Positions 35,993-45,282 of a DNA stretch of 64,000 bases are shown one piece after another. Source of the stretch: Caryophanales bacterium (lineage in GTDB: Bacteria > Bacillota_I > Bacilli_A > RF39 > UBA660); NCBI GenBank assembly GCA_016288795.1, contig JAEELI010000002.1, positions 62,001 through 126,000 on the forward strand. Reading direction: 5' to 3'. Position numbers and translations under genes: made by a program. The first letter of the stretch is position 1. Each line of letters starts with the position of its first letter. Below the pieces are notes generated by a model that did no database searches, was not told the DNA's origin, and worked only from the letters and a program-made list of their open reading frames with translations.

Positions 35993-37033
35993 ATGCATGA
36001 AAAGTACTTAACTTTGGCACAAAATACTTGTGCTGCTAGAATATTTTTAAACGCTTTTGGTCTTACGTTAGAGAATGCTACTAACATTGATGATTTTTCT
36101 AGAATTAAAATATTTAATAAAGATATGAATGTAGTTGGTGAATTACATTTTGATAATGGAAAAGTTATGATTGCTGCAAATTATAATAATAGTTTATTAG
36201 AAGCTAGTTATGATATTGCTAAACTATCTGGTTTTATTGATATGGAATGTGGAAATGCATTATTTGTTCAGTGGTTTAGTAATATTGAATTTAAATATGA
36301 AAGTAGAAATAATATAAAATTAAGTGGAGAATTTTTATTTGAATGCTCAATGGATTCTCAGAATGGGATCAGATGTATATGTCATCCATTAATAAATTGT
36401 GATGTCCCTAATAATGGAAAAATTACTTTGATAATACTTAGAGATGGAAAAACATTTGGTGTTAATATCTCTTCTGGAAATTATAAAGAAACTATTGATA
36501 TAATGCCTTTGGATAATTGGGATGGATTTATTAAACATGTAATTTCAAATAATAAATATGATCCAAAAAGTTATACTTTTGAATATAGAAAATCTATGGG
36601 AGTCTTTCAAGCTGGCAAGGGTAATGAAGATAAACTTCGAGTATTTTTATCTGAAAGAGTATGGGATAAACTAATTTCTTTCAGAAATGAATTTCATCCA
36701 AAAATAGGAGACGATGATTCAGAAGAACTTCTAATTCAAAAAGGAATGCTAATGTATGATTTAGATCCTGATATGTTTGAGAAAATTAAAAGTTTAAGAG
36801 AAACGTTATCAATTGGTGAAGTTTCTTTGCTGGATAATTTATTTAGTATTTGTTATGATAGCTATTCTGATAAAGAATTAGAAGCACTTTTGGGAATAAG
36901 AAGAAACAAAATGAACTATCAAAATGGAGCAAACAGTTTAAATGAATCTTATTTTGGGATTGGTCAAGATAGTCAATTTTTATCTATAGAACAACAAAAA
37001 AGGCTATTAAAAACTAATAGAAAAAATTTATAA
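35993..37033 (+). CDS. Unknown 346-residue protein
   Basis: No family recognised. The N-terminal two thirds is beta-rich with scattered Cys (GIRCICHPLINCD) and has no signal peptide; the C-terminal third is helical and charged (IGDDDSEELLIQKGMLMYDLDPDMFEKIKSL), followed by a Gln/Asn-rich end. A GGGAGGT site supports the start. It lies between tRNA-Thr(CGT) and uppS, exactly where the left arm has the 105-residue and Fic genes. Confidence 0.72.
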   Translation: MHEKYLTLAQNTCAARIFLNAFGLTLENATNIDDFSRIKIFNKDMNVVGELHFDNGKVMIAANYNNSLLEASYDIAKLSGFIDMECGNALFVQWFSNIEFKYESRNNIKLSGEFLFECSMDSQNGIRCICHPLINCDVPNNGKITLIILRDGKTFGVNISSGNYKETIDIMPLDNWDGFIKHVISNNKYDPKSYTFEYRKSMGVFQAGKGNEDKLRVFLSERVWDKLISFRNEFHPKIGDDDSEELLIQKGMLMYDLDPDMFEKIKSLRETLSIGEVSLLDNLFSICYDSYSDKELEALLGIRRNKMNYQNGANSLNESYFGIGQDSQFLSIEQQKRLLKTNRKNL

Positions 37034-37198
37034 AAATATCTTTTTTTGTTACAACTCACCTCTAGTCTTTGTTAAGGGCTAGTGTTTCATTATTCATTTT
37101 TATTGCTTTCACTACATCAAATTGTATTTATTACTTACAAATTAATTGTTTACGTGTTTATAATTTTTAATGTTTGATATAATTAAATTGGTGATTAT

Positions 37199-37900
37199 AT
37201 GAAAAAAGTGCCAACCCACGTAGCAATTATAATGGATGGTAATGGAAGATGGGCTAAGGAAAAAGGCGAAAAAAGAAGTTATGGACATAAATATGGTGCC
37301 AAAACTTTAGAAACATTAGCATTACATGCCAAAAAAATTGGTATAAAGTATTTATCAGTATATGCTTTTTCAACTGATAATTTTAAAAGAAGTGTAGAAG
37401 AAGTATCATTTATTATGGATTTACTAGTTTACTACTGTAAAAACAGATTAAAAAGACTTGGAGAAGAAGGAGTAAGAGTTGTGTTTAGTGGAAGAAGAGA
37501 AGGCCTTCGAAGCGATGTACTTGATGCAATGGAAGATATTACCAAGAAAACTAGCAAGAATAGTAGTTGTACTTTAAATGTTTGCTTAAATTATGGTGGA
37601 CAAGAAGAAATAATAGATTCTTTTATTAAACTACATAATGATATTAATAATGATGATATAAAACTAGAAGAAATAGATAGAGAAACATTATATAAATATA
37701 TGTATCAAAATTTACCTCCAATTGATTTACTTATTAGAACAGGGAAAGAACATAGATTAAGTAACTTTATGTTATATCAAATGTTCTATGCAGAATTGTA
37801 TTTTGTAGATACTTATTTTCCAGATTTCAAGTGTAAAGATTTAGATGAGGCAATTAAGTATTATAATAATAAAGAGAGAAGATTTGGAAATGCAAAGTAA
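37199..37900 (+). CDS. uppS: Isoprenyl (undecaprenyl) diphosphate synthase (right copy)
   Basis: 233 residues with HVAIIMDGNGRWA (catalytic Asp), GHKYGAKTL, YAFSTDNF, PPIDLLIRTGKEHRLSNFMLYQ and YAELYF. It is a full-length enzyme, slightly shorter at the N-terminus than the left copy, and here it has its own promoter region because fic is absent. A TTGGTGAT site supports the start. Confidence 0.95.
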   Translation: MKKVPTHVAIIMDGNGRWAKEKGEKRSYGHKYGAKTLETLALHAKKIGIKYLSVYAFSTDNFKRSVEEVSFIMDLLVYYCKNRLKRLGEEGVRVVFSGRREGLRSDVLDAMEDITKKTSKNSSCTLNVCLNYGGQEEIIDSFIKLHNDINNDDIKLEEIDRETLYKYMYQNLPPIDLLIRTGKEHRLSNFMLYQMFYAELYFVDTYFPDFKCKDLDEAIKYYNNKERRFGNAK

Positions 37901-37950
37901 TTGAAAAATAATAATAAATAAATTATAATTTAACTAGGATGTGATTAGTT

Positions 37951-38478
37951 ATGAATAGAAGAACTTTAGTAGAATTTATTACTGCTTGGATACTAATATT
38001 AGTAGCTACAGTTGTTATATTAATGCCTATATTTAATATTAATAATGTTAAGAATATATTTATAGCAGTTATATCATTTTATGGAATAATTCACCTATTT
38101 AAGAATATATATATATTAAAATATAAAGAATATTCAGGATTTAGTACTGCTATTTCATCTGTAATAATATTAATAATTATGTTTTTCTTAGATGTAAATG
38201 ATTCACCATGGAATTTAGCATTAATATTATTTATTTGGATTATATTAATGAGTTTAACTAAATTAAAAGAAAGTGATTATTATCACGATAAAAAGAATAA
38301 ATTATGGGTTCTTAATATTGCTAACTTAATATTATTTATATTATCTGGAATATTAGCTACTATTAATTTATATTATACTAGTGATATTCAAACTTTAGTG
38401 TTAGGATTTTTCTTCTTAATTAATGGAATATTAGAACTTATTGATCCAATAGTAGCATATATATTAGAAAAAAAGTAA
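37951..38478 (+). CDS. Six-helix membrane protein, DUF308/HdeD-like (right copy)
   Basis: 175 residues, the same length as the left copy, with the same DVNDSPWNLALILFIWIILMS core and KLKESDYYHD loop. It follows uppS by 50 bases with an AGGATGTG site. It is convergent with a sigma factor gene found only in this arm. Confidence 0.82.
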   Translation: MNRRTLVEFITAWILILVATVVILMPIFNINNVKNIFIAVISFYGIIHLFKNIYILKYKEYSGFSTAISSVIILIIMFFLDVNDSPWNLALILFIWIILMSLTKLKESDYYHDKKNKLWVLNIANLILFILSGILATINLYYTSDIQTLVLGFFFLINGILELIDPIVAYILEKK

Positions 38479-38497
38479 TCATTGGATTACCTTTTTT
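38468..38497. terminator. Bidirectional terminator
   Basis: AAGTAATC / GATTACCTT with A7 and T6 flanks, between the convergent membrane protein and sigma genes. Confidence 0.85.
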
Positions 38498-39756
38498 AAT
38501 GTTAAATCATTATTAGCATAGTTATATTTACTACATAAATCAATTATTTCATCTACATAGTTCTCTAAAACTCTGTTTACCTCCTCAGTTGTTATTTTAA
38601 GATAATCTGCAATACTTTCGATTTTTAAAGTTTTATTAATTAATTCTGGAGAAGACAGTATAATAATAATCAATTCTCTTTTAGTATCTGTAAAAGAAAT
38701 TCCTCTATTATTTAGTTCTCTGGCCATTATCATTGCTTCCAAATAATCATCATGTGTTACTGTATTTATTTCTTTTTCATTAATTATTTCAGTATTAGTT
38801 ATTTCATCATCTTTTGATAACTCTTTATCAGTATTTTCATTGTAGTTTTCAAATAATCTATAAGGAATATTTGAATTCTTTTTAGCATTATTAATAGCTT
38901 CATCTGGATGATCCATATATATTGCTAGTGATTTTGAGTAAGCAGTTTTTCTTAATTTTGCAAGCACTACTTTTTGAATTTGTTCAATTCTTTGTCTACT
39001 TACATTATATTCTGCTGCTATTTCATTATAAGTTTTAGGTCTGGTATTATTTAATCCAAATATTTTAACCATTATGTCATTTTGAATAGGAGTTAATTTG
39101 GCTTTTTCAAATAGTATCTTTATTCTTTTTTTTAAGTCTTTTATTTCCATCATATCTTCAATACTAACACTATCGTCTATAGCAATAAATTCTTCTAATT
39201 CTGTGTTATCATCACTTACTATAGTGTTAATACTAACTGAGTTATCAACATTTTGCTTTAAAACATGTAATTCTTGAGTGTCTATACCTAGAGAATTAGC
39301 AAGTTCTCTTTCAGTTGGTTCTCTTTTAAGAGTATTTGAAAGCTCACTTTCTAATTTTATCATTTTGCTTATTTCTTCAACCACATTAACTGGAATACGT
39401 ATTGTTCTAGCTTGATTTGCTAATGCTCTTGTAATAGCTTGTCTAATCCACCATGTTGCATAAGTAGAAAACTTATAACCTTTACCATAATCATATTTTT
39501 CTACTGCTTTCATAAGACCTAAATTACCTTCTTGAATTAAATCTAAGAATGATAATCCCCTTCCAACATATCTTTTAGCTATTGATACAACTAAACGTAA
39601 GTTAGATTCAACAAGTATTCTTTTAGCAGCTGCATCACCATTTGCTATACGAATGGCTATGTTCAATTCTTCTTCTTTTCTTAGCAATTCATAAGTACCA
39701 ATCTCTTTTAGATATACTTTTAAGGCTTCATTTTCATAGGTAATTTTATTTTTCAT
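38479..39756 (-). CDS. Sigma-70 factor, RpoD/group 2 type, with C-terminal extension
   Basis: This 425-residue protein has region 1.2 ([11 protein letters not shown]), region 2 ([39 protein letters not shown] and the [14 protein letters not shown] promoter-melting segment), region 3 and region 4 with helix-turn-helix [20 protein letters not shown] (ending near 290). About 130 more residues follow: an acidic Asn/Glu linker, then a helical segment that looks like another helix-turn-helix ([22 protein letters not shown]). That extension is not in standard RpoD. It sits between the six-helix gene and spoVS only in the right arm. Confidence 0.9.
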   Translation of the reverse strand: MKNKITYENEALKVYLKEIGTYELLRKEEELNIAIRIANGDAAAKRILVESNLRLVVSIAKRYVGRGLSFLDLIQEGNLGLMKAVEKYDYGKGYKFSTYATWWIRQAITRALANQARTIRIPVNVVEEISKMIKLESELSNTLKREPTERELANSLGIDTQELHVLKQNVDNSVSINTIVSDDNTELEEFIAIDDSVSIEDMMEIKDLKKRIKILFEKAKLTPIQNDIMVKIFGLNNTRPKTYNEIAAEYNVSRQRIEQIQKVVLAKLRKTAYSKSLAIYMDHPDEAINNAKKNSNIPYRLFENYNENTDKELSKDDEITNTEIINEKEINTVTHDDYLEAMIMARELNNRGISFTDTKRELIIIILSSPELINKTLKIESIADYLKITTEEVNRVLENYVDEIIDLCSKYNYANNDLTLKKVIQ

Positions 39757-39873
39757 AATAATCCCCCTAAAATTTGTGAGTTATTCTATCATTTTTTTAA
39801 ATATTTGTAAATATTTATGTATTTATTTACTACTCTAAACATATAAATAGAATAGATATGAAAGGAACGTAAT

Positions 39874-40134
39874 ATGGAAATATTAAAAGTATCTAGTAAA
39901 TCTAATCCTAGTAAAGTAGCTGGTGCAATAGCAAACATATATAGAGAGAAGGGCAGTGTTGAAATACAAACAATAGGGGCAGGATCATTAAATCAGGCTA
40001 TAAAAGCAATTGCAATATGTCGTGGTTTTGTTGCTCCAACTGGGGATAATTTAGTAGTAATACCAGCATTTAATGACATAGTTATTAACGGAGAACAGAA
40101 AACTGCTATTAAATTAATGGTAGAAAAAAAGTAA
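39874..40134 (+). CDS. spoVS: Stage V sporulation protein S (right copy)
   Basis: 86 residues, with four differences from the left copy at 28390 (S/N, L/V, I/M, A/K). An AAAGGAACG site supports the start. It is divergent from the sigma factor gene, with a 117-base intergenic region that must hold both promoters. Confidence 0.96.
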   Translation: MEILKVSSKSNPSKVAGAIANIYREKGSVEIQTIGAGSLNQAIKAIAICRGFVAPTGDNLVVIPAFNDIVINGEQKTAIKLMVEKK

Positions 40135-40157
40135 TAGTTTATCTATTACATTTTTTT
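40124..40157. terminator. Bidirectional terminator
   Basis: AAAGTAATAG / CTATTACATTT hairpin with A/T flanks between convergent spoVS and the MraZ-like gene. Confidence 0.8.
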
Positions 40158-40507
40158 ATGTATGTTTCATTTTCATCAGTTGTTATAATTACTACATCAT
40201 TTGGATTAACACCTATTGATTCTAATAACTTTTTAGGTATTGTAATTCTTCCATTTTCATCAGTATGTAAATCTATTAATCTAGCACAGTATTGACTATA
40301 TCTTCTCTTTAGCAATTCAATTAATTCTTCACCTCTAGCATTTTTATAGTCTTCTTTACATTCATGTGCTTTTTTTTCTGCTTCTTCTTCACTATATAAT
40401 GATATTTTATCCCCTGTTTCATTAATACCCAAAAGCTTACTATTCTTTTCTACTAATTCTTTTAAATATATTCTTCCTTTATCATCAACAGTTCTTTTAT
40501 ATTCCAT
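40139..40507 (-). CDS. MraZ-like protein with two AbrB-type halves
   Basis: This 122-residue protein has two SpoVT/AbrB-like DNA-binding halves with the paired DxxGR signature of MraZ: DDKGRIYL (about 8-15) and DENGRITIPKKLL (about 83-95). MraZ proteins bind tandem repeats upstream of division genes in many bacteria, but no mraW, ftsL or other dcw genes are nearby. It could be a regulator of the adjacent unit. Right arm only. An AGGGGGACATT site precedes the ATG. Confidence 0.72.
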   Translation of the reverse strand: MEYKRTVDDKGRIYLKELVEKNSKLLGINETGDKISLYSEEEAEKKAHECKEDYKNARGEELIELLKRRYSQYCARLIDLHTDENGRITIPKKLLESIGVNPNDVVIITTDENETYIKKCNR

Positions 40508-40516
40508 AATGTCCCC

Positions 40517-41121
40517 CTATGTAAGTATAAAAAACGCTATATATAAACAAGTTGCTACTATTCCAATTAAAATAATAGCAATAGTAGTAAATCCAGCTTT
40601 TTCAATATTTGCTAATAAATCATCATCATCTTCATTAACAGGATGAAAGTTAGGGTGTGTTAATACAAGTCTTGGAGTATTTGTTCTTCCTCCTTCATCT
40701 TCTTTTAAATGATTATTAATTATATCTCTAATTTGTTTACTAGCAACATTGTTTTCTAAAGTAGGATCATCAGATAAATAGATAGGAATTCCTAAAGAAA
40801 AAACTTCGTTTTCATCAACTTCCATATTTGCTAATTTTTTCTTTTCTAAATCTAAGTACTTATTAACATATTGATTAATAAATACAGTATCATTTTCAGT
40901 AATTTCTTGTTTATTTAAAAGTTCAATCATATATATTACACGATGAATATCTCTAGGCTTTAGTAAAAATATAATAGGATTTAGTCTTTCTAAAGAAATT
41001 GTAAGAGGAATTACGTATAATGAACCATTATCATTTAAATACAACTTATTTTCTTTAACAGAAAAGTTTTGCAATGATTCATATTTACTTTTAATTGTAT
41101 TAAAAAATGATTCATTATCCA
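40517..41121 (-). CDS. Tail-anchored membrane protein (right copy)
   Basis: 201 residues from the ATG at 41121, which has GGAGATAAT upstream; the longer reading has no site. One C-terminal membrane helix (about 177-199, AGFTTIAIILIGIVATCLYIA). It matches the left copy (27771-28370) along its length and is likewise divergent from sufB. Confidence 0.8.
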
Positions 41122-41216
41122 TACTATTATCTCCTATTATAATAATAACAAAAAGTAGAGTAAAATACAATTGTTTTTGGCTTATTTTTAGTGTATTATT
41201 ATTAGTGGGGATTACT

Positions 41217-42512
41217 ATGAATAATAAAAAACTTGATATAGATTTTGTTAATTGGTTATCAAATAAAAAAGGTGAAGATGAATATATGCGTGAATTTCGT
41301 CTTAAGAGTTATCAAGAATTTCTTAAACTTGATAATCCTTTATTTGGTCCAGAAATAAAAATAGATTTCGATAATATAAACTACTATAAAAGTGACGCTA
41401 AAAAGACAGAGAACAAATGGGAAAATGTTAATTGTGATATTCGTAAGACCTTTGAATCTTTAGGAGTTATTTCTGCTGAAAAGAAATATTTAGATGGAGT
41501 ATCTAATCAATATGAAAGTGAAGTAGTATATCATAAGAATAATACTGATAAAGATATTATTTTTATGAGTACTGATGATGCTTTAAAAAAATATCCTGAA
41601 CTATTTAAAAAATATTTTAATAACCTAGTTAAGTATGATGAAAATAAATATACAGCTTTAAACGGGGCTTTATGGAGCGGAGGATCATTTATTTATATAC
41701 CTCCTCATACTAAATTAGATAGACCACTTCAAAGTTATTTTAGAATTGATTCAGAATCTTTAGGTCAATTTGAAAGAACTATAATTATTGTTGATGACTA
41801 TTCTGAACTTGAATATATAGAAGGCTGTACCGCTAAAAGTTATAGTACTTCATCACTTCATGCTGGGGTAGTAGAAATATATGTTGGACGTCATGCTAAA
41901 TGTAGATATTCAACTATTCAAAATTGGTCTACTGATGTTTATAATTTAGTTACTAAAAGAGCTATAGTAGATGATTATGGAACTATGGAATGGATAGATG
42001 GTAATATTGGATCATCTGTAACTATGAAATATCCTAGTTGTATTTTAAAGGGAGATAATTCTGTAGGTAATAGTTTGTCAATTGCTTATGCTAAAAAAGG
42101 ACAATCTTTAGATGCTGGTGCTAAAATGATTCATATAGGTAAGAATAGTAAAAGTAATATTATAAGTAAGAGTATAGCAGAATATGGTGGTATGAGTAAT
42201 TATAGAGGAAAAGTAAGAATAACTAAAGACGCTATTAATAGTGTTGCAACAATAAAATGTGATACTTTAATACTTGATGATATATCATCAAGTAATACTT
42301 ATCCTAAAAATATAATTGAGAATAATTATAGTACTTTAGAACATGAAGCTACTATATCTAAAGTATCCCAAGAAAAACTTAATTATTTAATGAGTAAGGG
42401 ATTAAGTGAAGATAAAGCAAAAGAATTAATTGTTATGGGATTCATTGCAGATTTTAAAAAAGAATTACCTATGGAATATGCAGTTGAGTTAAATAGATTA
42501 ATAAAAGATTAA
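41217..42512 (+). CDS. sufB: Fe-S cluster scaffold SufB (right copy)
   Basis: 431 residues from the ATG at 41217 (GTGGGG site; a GTG at 41205 overlaps that site). It carries the same SufB core segments as the left copy, and by eye it is one of the most similar pairs. No sufC, sufD, sufS or sufU genes are adjacent, and no partner scaffold is seen in either arm. Confidence 0.95.
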   Translation: MNNKKLDIDFVNWLSNKKGEDEYMREFRLKSYQEFLKLDNPLFGPEIKIDFDNINYYKSDAKKTENKWENVNCDIRKTFESLGVISAEKKYLDGVSNQYESEVVYHKNNTDKDIIFMSTDDALKKYPELFKKYFNNLVKYDENKYTALNGALWSGGSFIYIPPHTKLDRPLQSYFRIDSESLGQFERTIIIVDDYSELEYIEGCTAKSYSTSSLHAGVVEIYVGRHAKCRYSTIQNWSTDVYNLVTKRAIVDDYGTMEWIDGNIGSSVTMKYPSCILKGDNSVGNSLSIAYAKKGQSLDAGAKMIHIGKNSKSNIISKSIAEYGGMSNYRGKVRITKDAINSVATIKCDTLILDDISSSNTYPKNIIENNYSTLEHEATISKVSQEKLNYLMSKGLSEDKAKELIVMGFIADFKKELPMEYAVELNRLIKD

Positions 42513-42546
42513 AATTACTAATTTTTAATAATTGGTAATTTTTTTT
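42511..42546 (+). terminator. sufB terminator (right)
   Basis: AAATTACTAATT / AATTGGTAATTT hairpin with T6-8. Confidence 0.85.
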
Positions 42547-42652
42547 ATATTATTAGTTATAATATTAGCTAATTAATTTAACAAATATCTACAGAATTGG
42601 CAATTAGGAGAAATATCTTTTTTATGTTATTTTTAACATGAAAGGAGGTTTC

Positions 42653-43036
42653 ATGTTGAATAATGTTATCTTAGTTGGTAGATTAACAGCAGATCCAGAA
42701 GTAATTGAATATGAAGAAGATAAAAAGGTTACTACAGTTATCTTAGCAGTTAATCGTAATTACAAAAATGTTGATGGTGTATATGACACAGATTTTATTA
42801 GATGCATACTATGGAATAGTATAGCATCCACTACTACAGAGTACTGCCATGTAGGTGATGTAATTGGAGTAAAGGGTAGACTTCAATCAAGTAGATATGA
42901 AGATGAACACAAAAAGATTCATTTTGTAACTGATGTGATTGCAGAACGGGTTACGTTTTTATCAACTAATAGAAGCAATAAAGATGAAGTAAATAATGAG
43001 GATAGTAATAATAAGAAGAATAAAGCAGACAAATAA
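42653..43036 (+). CDS. ssb: Single-stranded DNA-binding protein (right copy)
   Basis: 127 residues from the ATG at 42653 behind AAAGGAGG. The OB fold matches the left copy (DTDFIRCILWNSIASTTTEYC, GDVIGVKGRLQSS). It ends NNKKNKADK, so like the left copy it lacks the acidic C-terminal tip used by most SSB to recruit partners. Confidence 0.94.
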   Translation: MLNNVILVGRLTADPEVIEYEEDKKVTTVILAVNRNYKNVDGVYDTDFIRCILWNSIASTTTEYCHVGDVIGVKGRLQSSRYEDEHKKIHFVTDVIAERVTFLSTNRSNKDEVNNEDSNNKKNKADK

Positions 43037-43049
43037 TCTGCTTTATTTT
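43019..43049 (+). terminator. ssb terminator (right)
   Basis: AATAAAGCAGA / TCTGCTTTATT hairpin across the stop codon. Confidence 0.85.
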
Positions 43050-43089
43050 ATAATATGTGTTATAATTATTATGATGGAGGTTAGATATA

Positions 43090-43629
43090 ATGAGAGAAGA
43101 AGAATTTATTGCTAAAATTAATGAAATATTAAATAATTCTGACATAATGTCAGGTCTTGATGACTATTTTAGATCAAGTGATGGAAATTTTGATCTTGAT
43201 CAATCATATCATAACTCAGATTATTGGGATTTAGTAAGAAATAGTTATAATGAAGAAATATATGAAAATATTGCTAAAGCAGCATTATATGTAGCAAAAG
43301 GCGAAATTTCTAAGCTTAGAGAATATGAAATGTATAAAGATCTTTCAGATGATGAATTATTAATAGCAGCTGCTTGTGAAGCTGCAGAAGCTATTAGTCG
43401 TGATGAAAATAAACATTTAGCATATAAGCAAGCTGAAGAATGGAGCTATGATTCAAACAAAGTTGACCATTATGGTTCAAAAAGAAAAGCTTTTGATAGA
43501 GGATATGATGATTATATCAATAGTCATTTTCCTTCATATTATAGTTATTATGATGAAATAATGGGACAATATTTTGATGAAAAAAATATGGGAAATGAGC
43601 AAGAAGAAGATAATTCATTTAAAATTTAA
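43090..43629 (+). CDS. Acidic cytoplasmic protein, unknown
   Basis: This 179-residue protein is acidic and Tyr-rich, mostly helical, with no signal or membrane segment. Segments such as DELLIAAACEAAEAISRDENKHLAYKQ and the Tyr-rich FPSYYSYYDEI are distinctive but match no family I recognise. It lies between ssb and the exported protein only in the right arm, with a GGAGGTTAG site and its own terminator. Confidence 0.72.
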   Translation: MREEEFIAKINEILNNSDIMSGLDDYFRSSDGNFDLDQSYHNSDYWDLVRNSYNEEIYENIAKAALYVAKGEISKLREYEMYKDLSDDELLIAAACEAAEAISRDENKHLAYKQAEEWSYDSNKVDHYGSKRKAFDRGYDDYINSHFPSYYSYYDEIMGQYFDEKNMGNEQEEDNSFKI

Positions 43630-43638
43630 AGATTATTT

Positions 43639-43665
43639 AAGAAAGGTGATTAGCCTTTCTTTTTT
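43639..43665 (+). terminator. Terminator after the acidic protein
   Basis: AAGAAAGG / CCTTTCTT hairpin with T6. Confidence 0.8.
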
Positions 43666-43709
43666 GTAATAAAATAAAGAATAATAATTATAATTTATTA
43701 AGGTGAATT

Positions 43710-44381
43710 ATGAAAAATCTTTTTAAATATATTGGATTATTAACTATTCTTTTATTTGGATTCTATTATACTGAAAAAATAAATAATAAAGTTATATCTA
43801 ATACTAATTTAATGAAAGAAATAAATAAAGAAAGTAGAAGTTATAATACTTTAGCAGTAAATGCTTTTATTGAGGGTGAATATATTATTCCAGGATTAAA
43901 TGGATATGCAGTAAATGTATTAAAAAGTTATAATAAAATGAAATATATTAATACTTTCAATAGTAATTATTTAGTATATGATTTAATTAAACCTAATATA
44001 TCTTTAGAAGATAATAAAGAAAAGATAATTAAATATGGTAATAGTAGTAAAGAAAGTGTAAGTATTATAGTAAAAAATAATAAAGAAGTATTAGATTATA
44101 TAAAAGAAAAGAGTATTAAGATAACTAGATTATATGATGATAATGATAATAATGATATATGCTATATAAAGAATACTAATAATTGTAATGATAAATATAT
44201 ATTTGAAGAGAGTATTACACTTAATAATTATAATTTATCTAGTGTTAAAAAGAATATAAAAAGTGGATATATAATATATGTAAATGATAATGTTAGTTTA
44301 TCAGACTTTAAATTATTAATTAAACAAATATATTATCAAAATCTAAATATAATATATTTAAGTGATCTAATAAAAGAATAG
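43710..44381 (+). CDS. Exported or membrane-anchored protein, unknown (right copy)
   Basis: 223 residues, with an N-terminal hydrophobic helix (about 5-20). It shares EYIIPGLNGYAVNVLKSY and IYYQNLNIIYLSDLIKE with the left copy (25048-25824) but lacks about 35 residues of the middle, including most of the Cys region. The AAGGTGAA site supports the start. Function unknown. Confidence 0.72.
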   Translation: MKNLFKYIGLLTILLFGFYYTEKINNKVISNTNLMKEINKESRSYNTLAVNAFIEGEYIIPGLNGYAVNVLKSYNKMKYINTFNSNYLVYDLIKPNISLEDNKEKIIKYGNSSKESVSIIVKNNKEVLDYIKEKSIKITRLYDDNDNNDICYIKNTNNCNDKYIFEESITLNNYNLSSVKKNIKSGYIIYVNDNVSLSDFKLLIKQIYYQNLNIIYLSDLIKE

Positions 44382-44403
44382 AAGCTAATTAATTAGCTTC
44401 TAT
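44378..44403. terminator. Possible bidirectional terminator
   Basis: Perfect palindrome GAAGCTAATT/AATTAGCTTC between convergent genes, without a long T run. Confidence 0.45.
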
Positions 44404-45155
44404 ATTGTTTCTATATTAGTCATCATTGGATCATCAAGTTTATTTTTTTCTTCATTTGTTTCATAGTTTGTAACCATTTCTTCATCTTTTTTAGTAGATT
44501 TTAAACTAATCATTATTAGTAGTAAAAGAGCAATACCTGCACAAATAACTGATATTAATGCTCCCATATTATATATTTCAAATTCAAATTCAATTTTTTT
44601 ATCACTTAATTTATTATAATCCCAAGATAAAGTTTTTCCATCATTAGTTACTTCTGTAGCGTTATTATCTAATGCTTTCATAGGTAAGTTTAATTCAAAT
44701 ATAACATTAGCATTGTCACTATTTCCATCATTATTATTATAATCATTTATTCTATATGTTGCTCTATATGTGTTTTTAAAAAAGCTCTTTTTTACTTGAA
44801 AATAATATATTTTCTCTTTTGCTATTTGTAAAGTATCTATAATATTAATATCTACTTCATCTTCTTTACTAACATTATCTATACTATTTACTTTTAAATT
44901 AGCTCTAAAACCTTTATAACCATCTTCATTATAATCTGTAACTGTATACCCTAAAATCTCTAATTTATCTTTATCTATTACATCAGTATACTTTTCTAAC
45001 AGATTCTCTTCTTTTAATAATTCCTTATCAAATGAATATAATAGAGATATATCCATCTTTTTAAATAGAGATATACTCATATTGTAATTAATTCTTGCAC
45101 ATCCACTAGTTATTATTATTACTAGCATTAATAAGAATAATTTTAATCTTTTCAT
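44400..45155 (-). CDS. LppM-like lipoprotein with C-terminal membrane helix
   Basis: This 251-residue protein has a lipoprotein signal (IIITSGC, Cys19), a beta-rich extracellular part starting INYNMSISLFKKMDI, one membrane helix (about 198-217) and an acidic cytoplasmic tail. The layout resembles LppM/DUF3153-type proteins. It is on the minus strand between the exported protein and the RNase J paralogue, and it is found only in the right arm. An AAAAGGTAAT site supports the start. Confidence 0.8.
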   Translation of the reverse strand: MKRLKLFLLMLVIIITSGCARINYNMSISLFKKMDISLLYSFDKELLKEENLLEKYTDVIDKDKLEILGYTVTDYNEDGYKGFRANLKVNSIDNVSKEDEVDINIIDTLQIAKEKIYYFQVKKSFFKNTYRATYRINDYNNNDGNSDNANVIFELNLPMKALDNNATEVTNDGKTLSWDYNKLSDKKIEFEFEIYNMGALISVICAGIALLLLIMISLKSTKKDEEMVTNYETNEEKNKLDDPMMTNIETI

Positions 45156-45282
45156 ATTATTACCTTTTCTATATTAATTATTATACATTAATATAGAGTG
45201 TTAATAAATAGTAATATTGATTTATTTATAATTGTTTGATATAATAATAGCACTGAAAGAAACTTTAGAAAGAGTGATTAAA

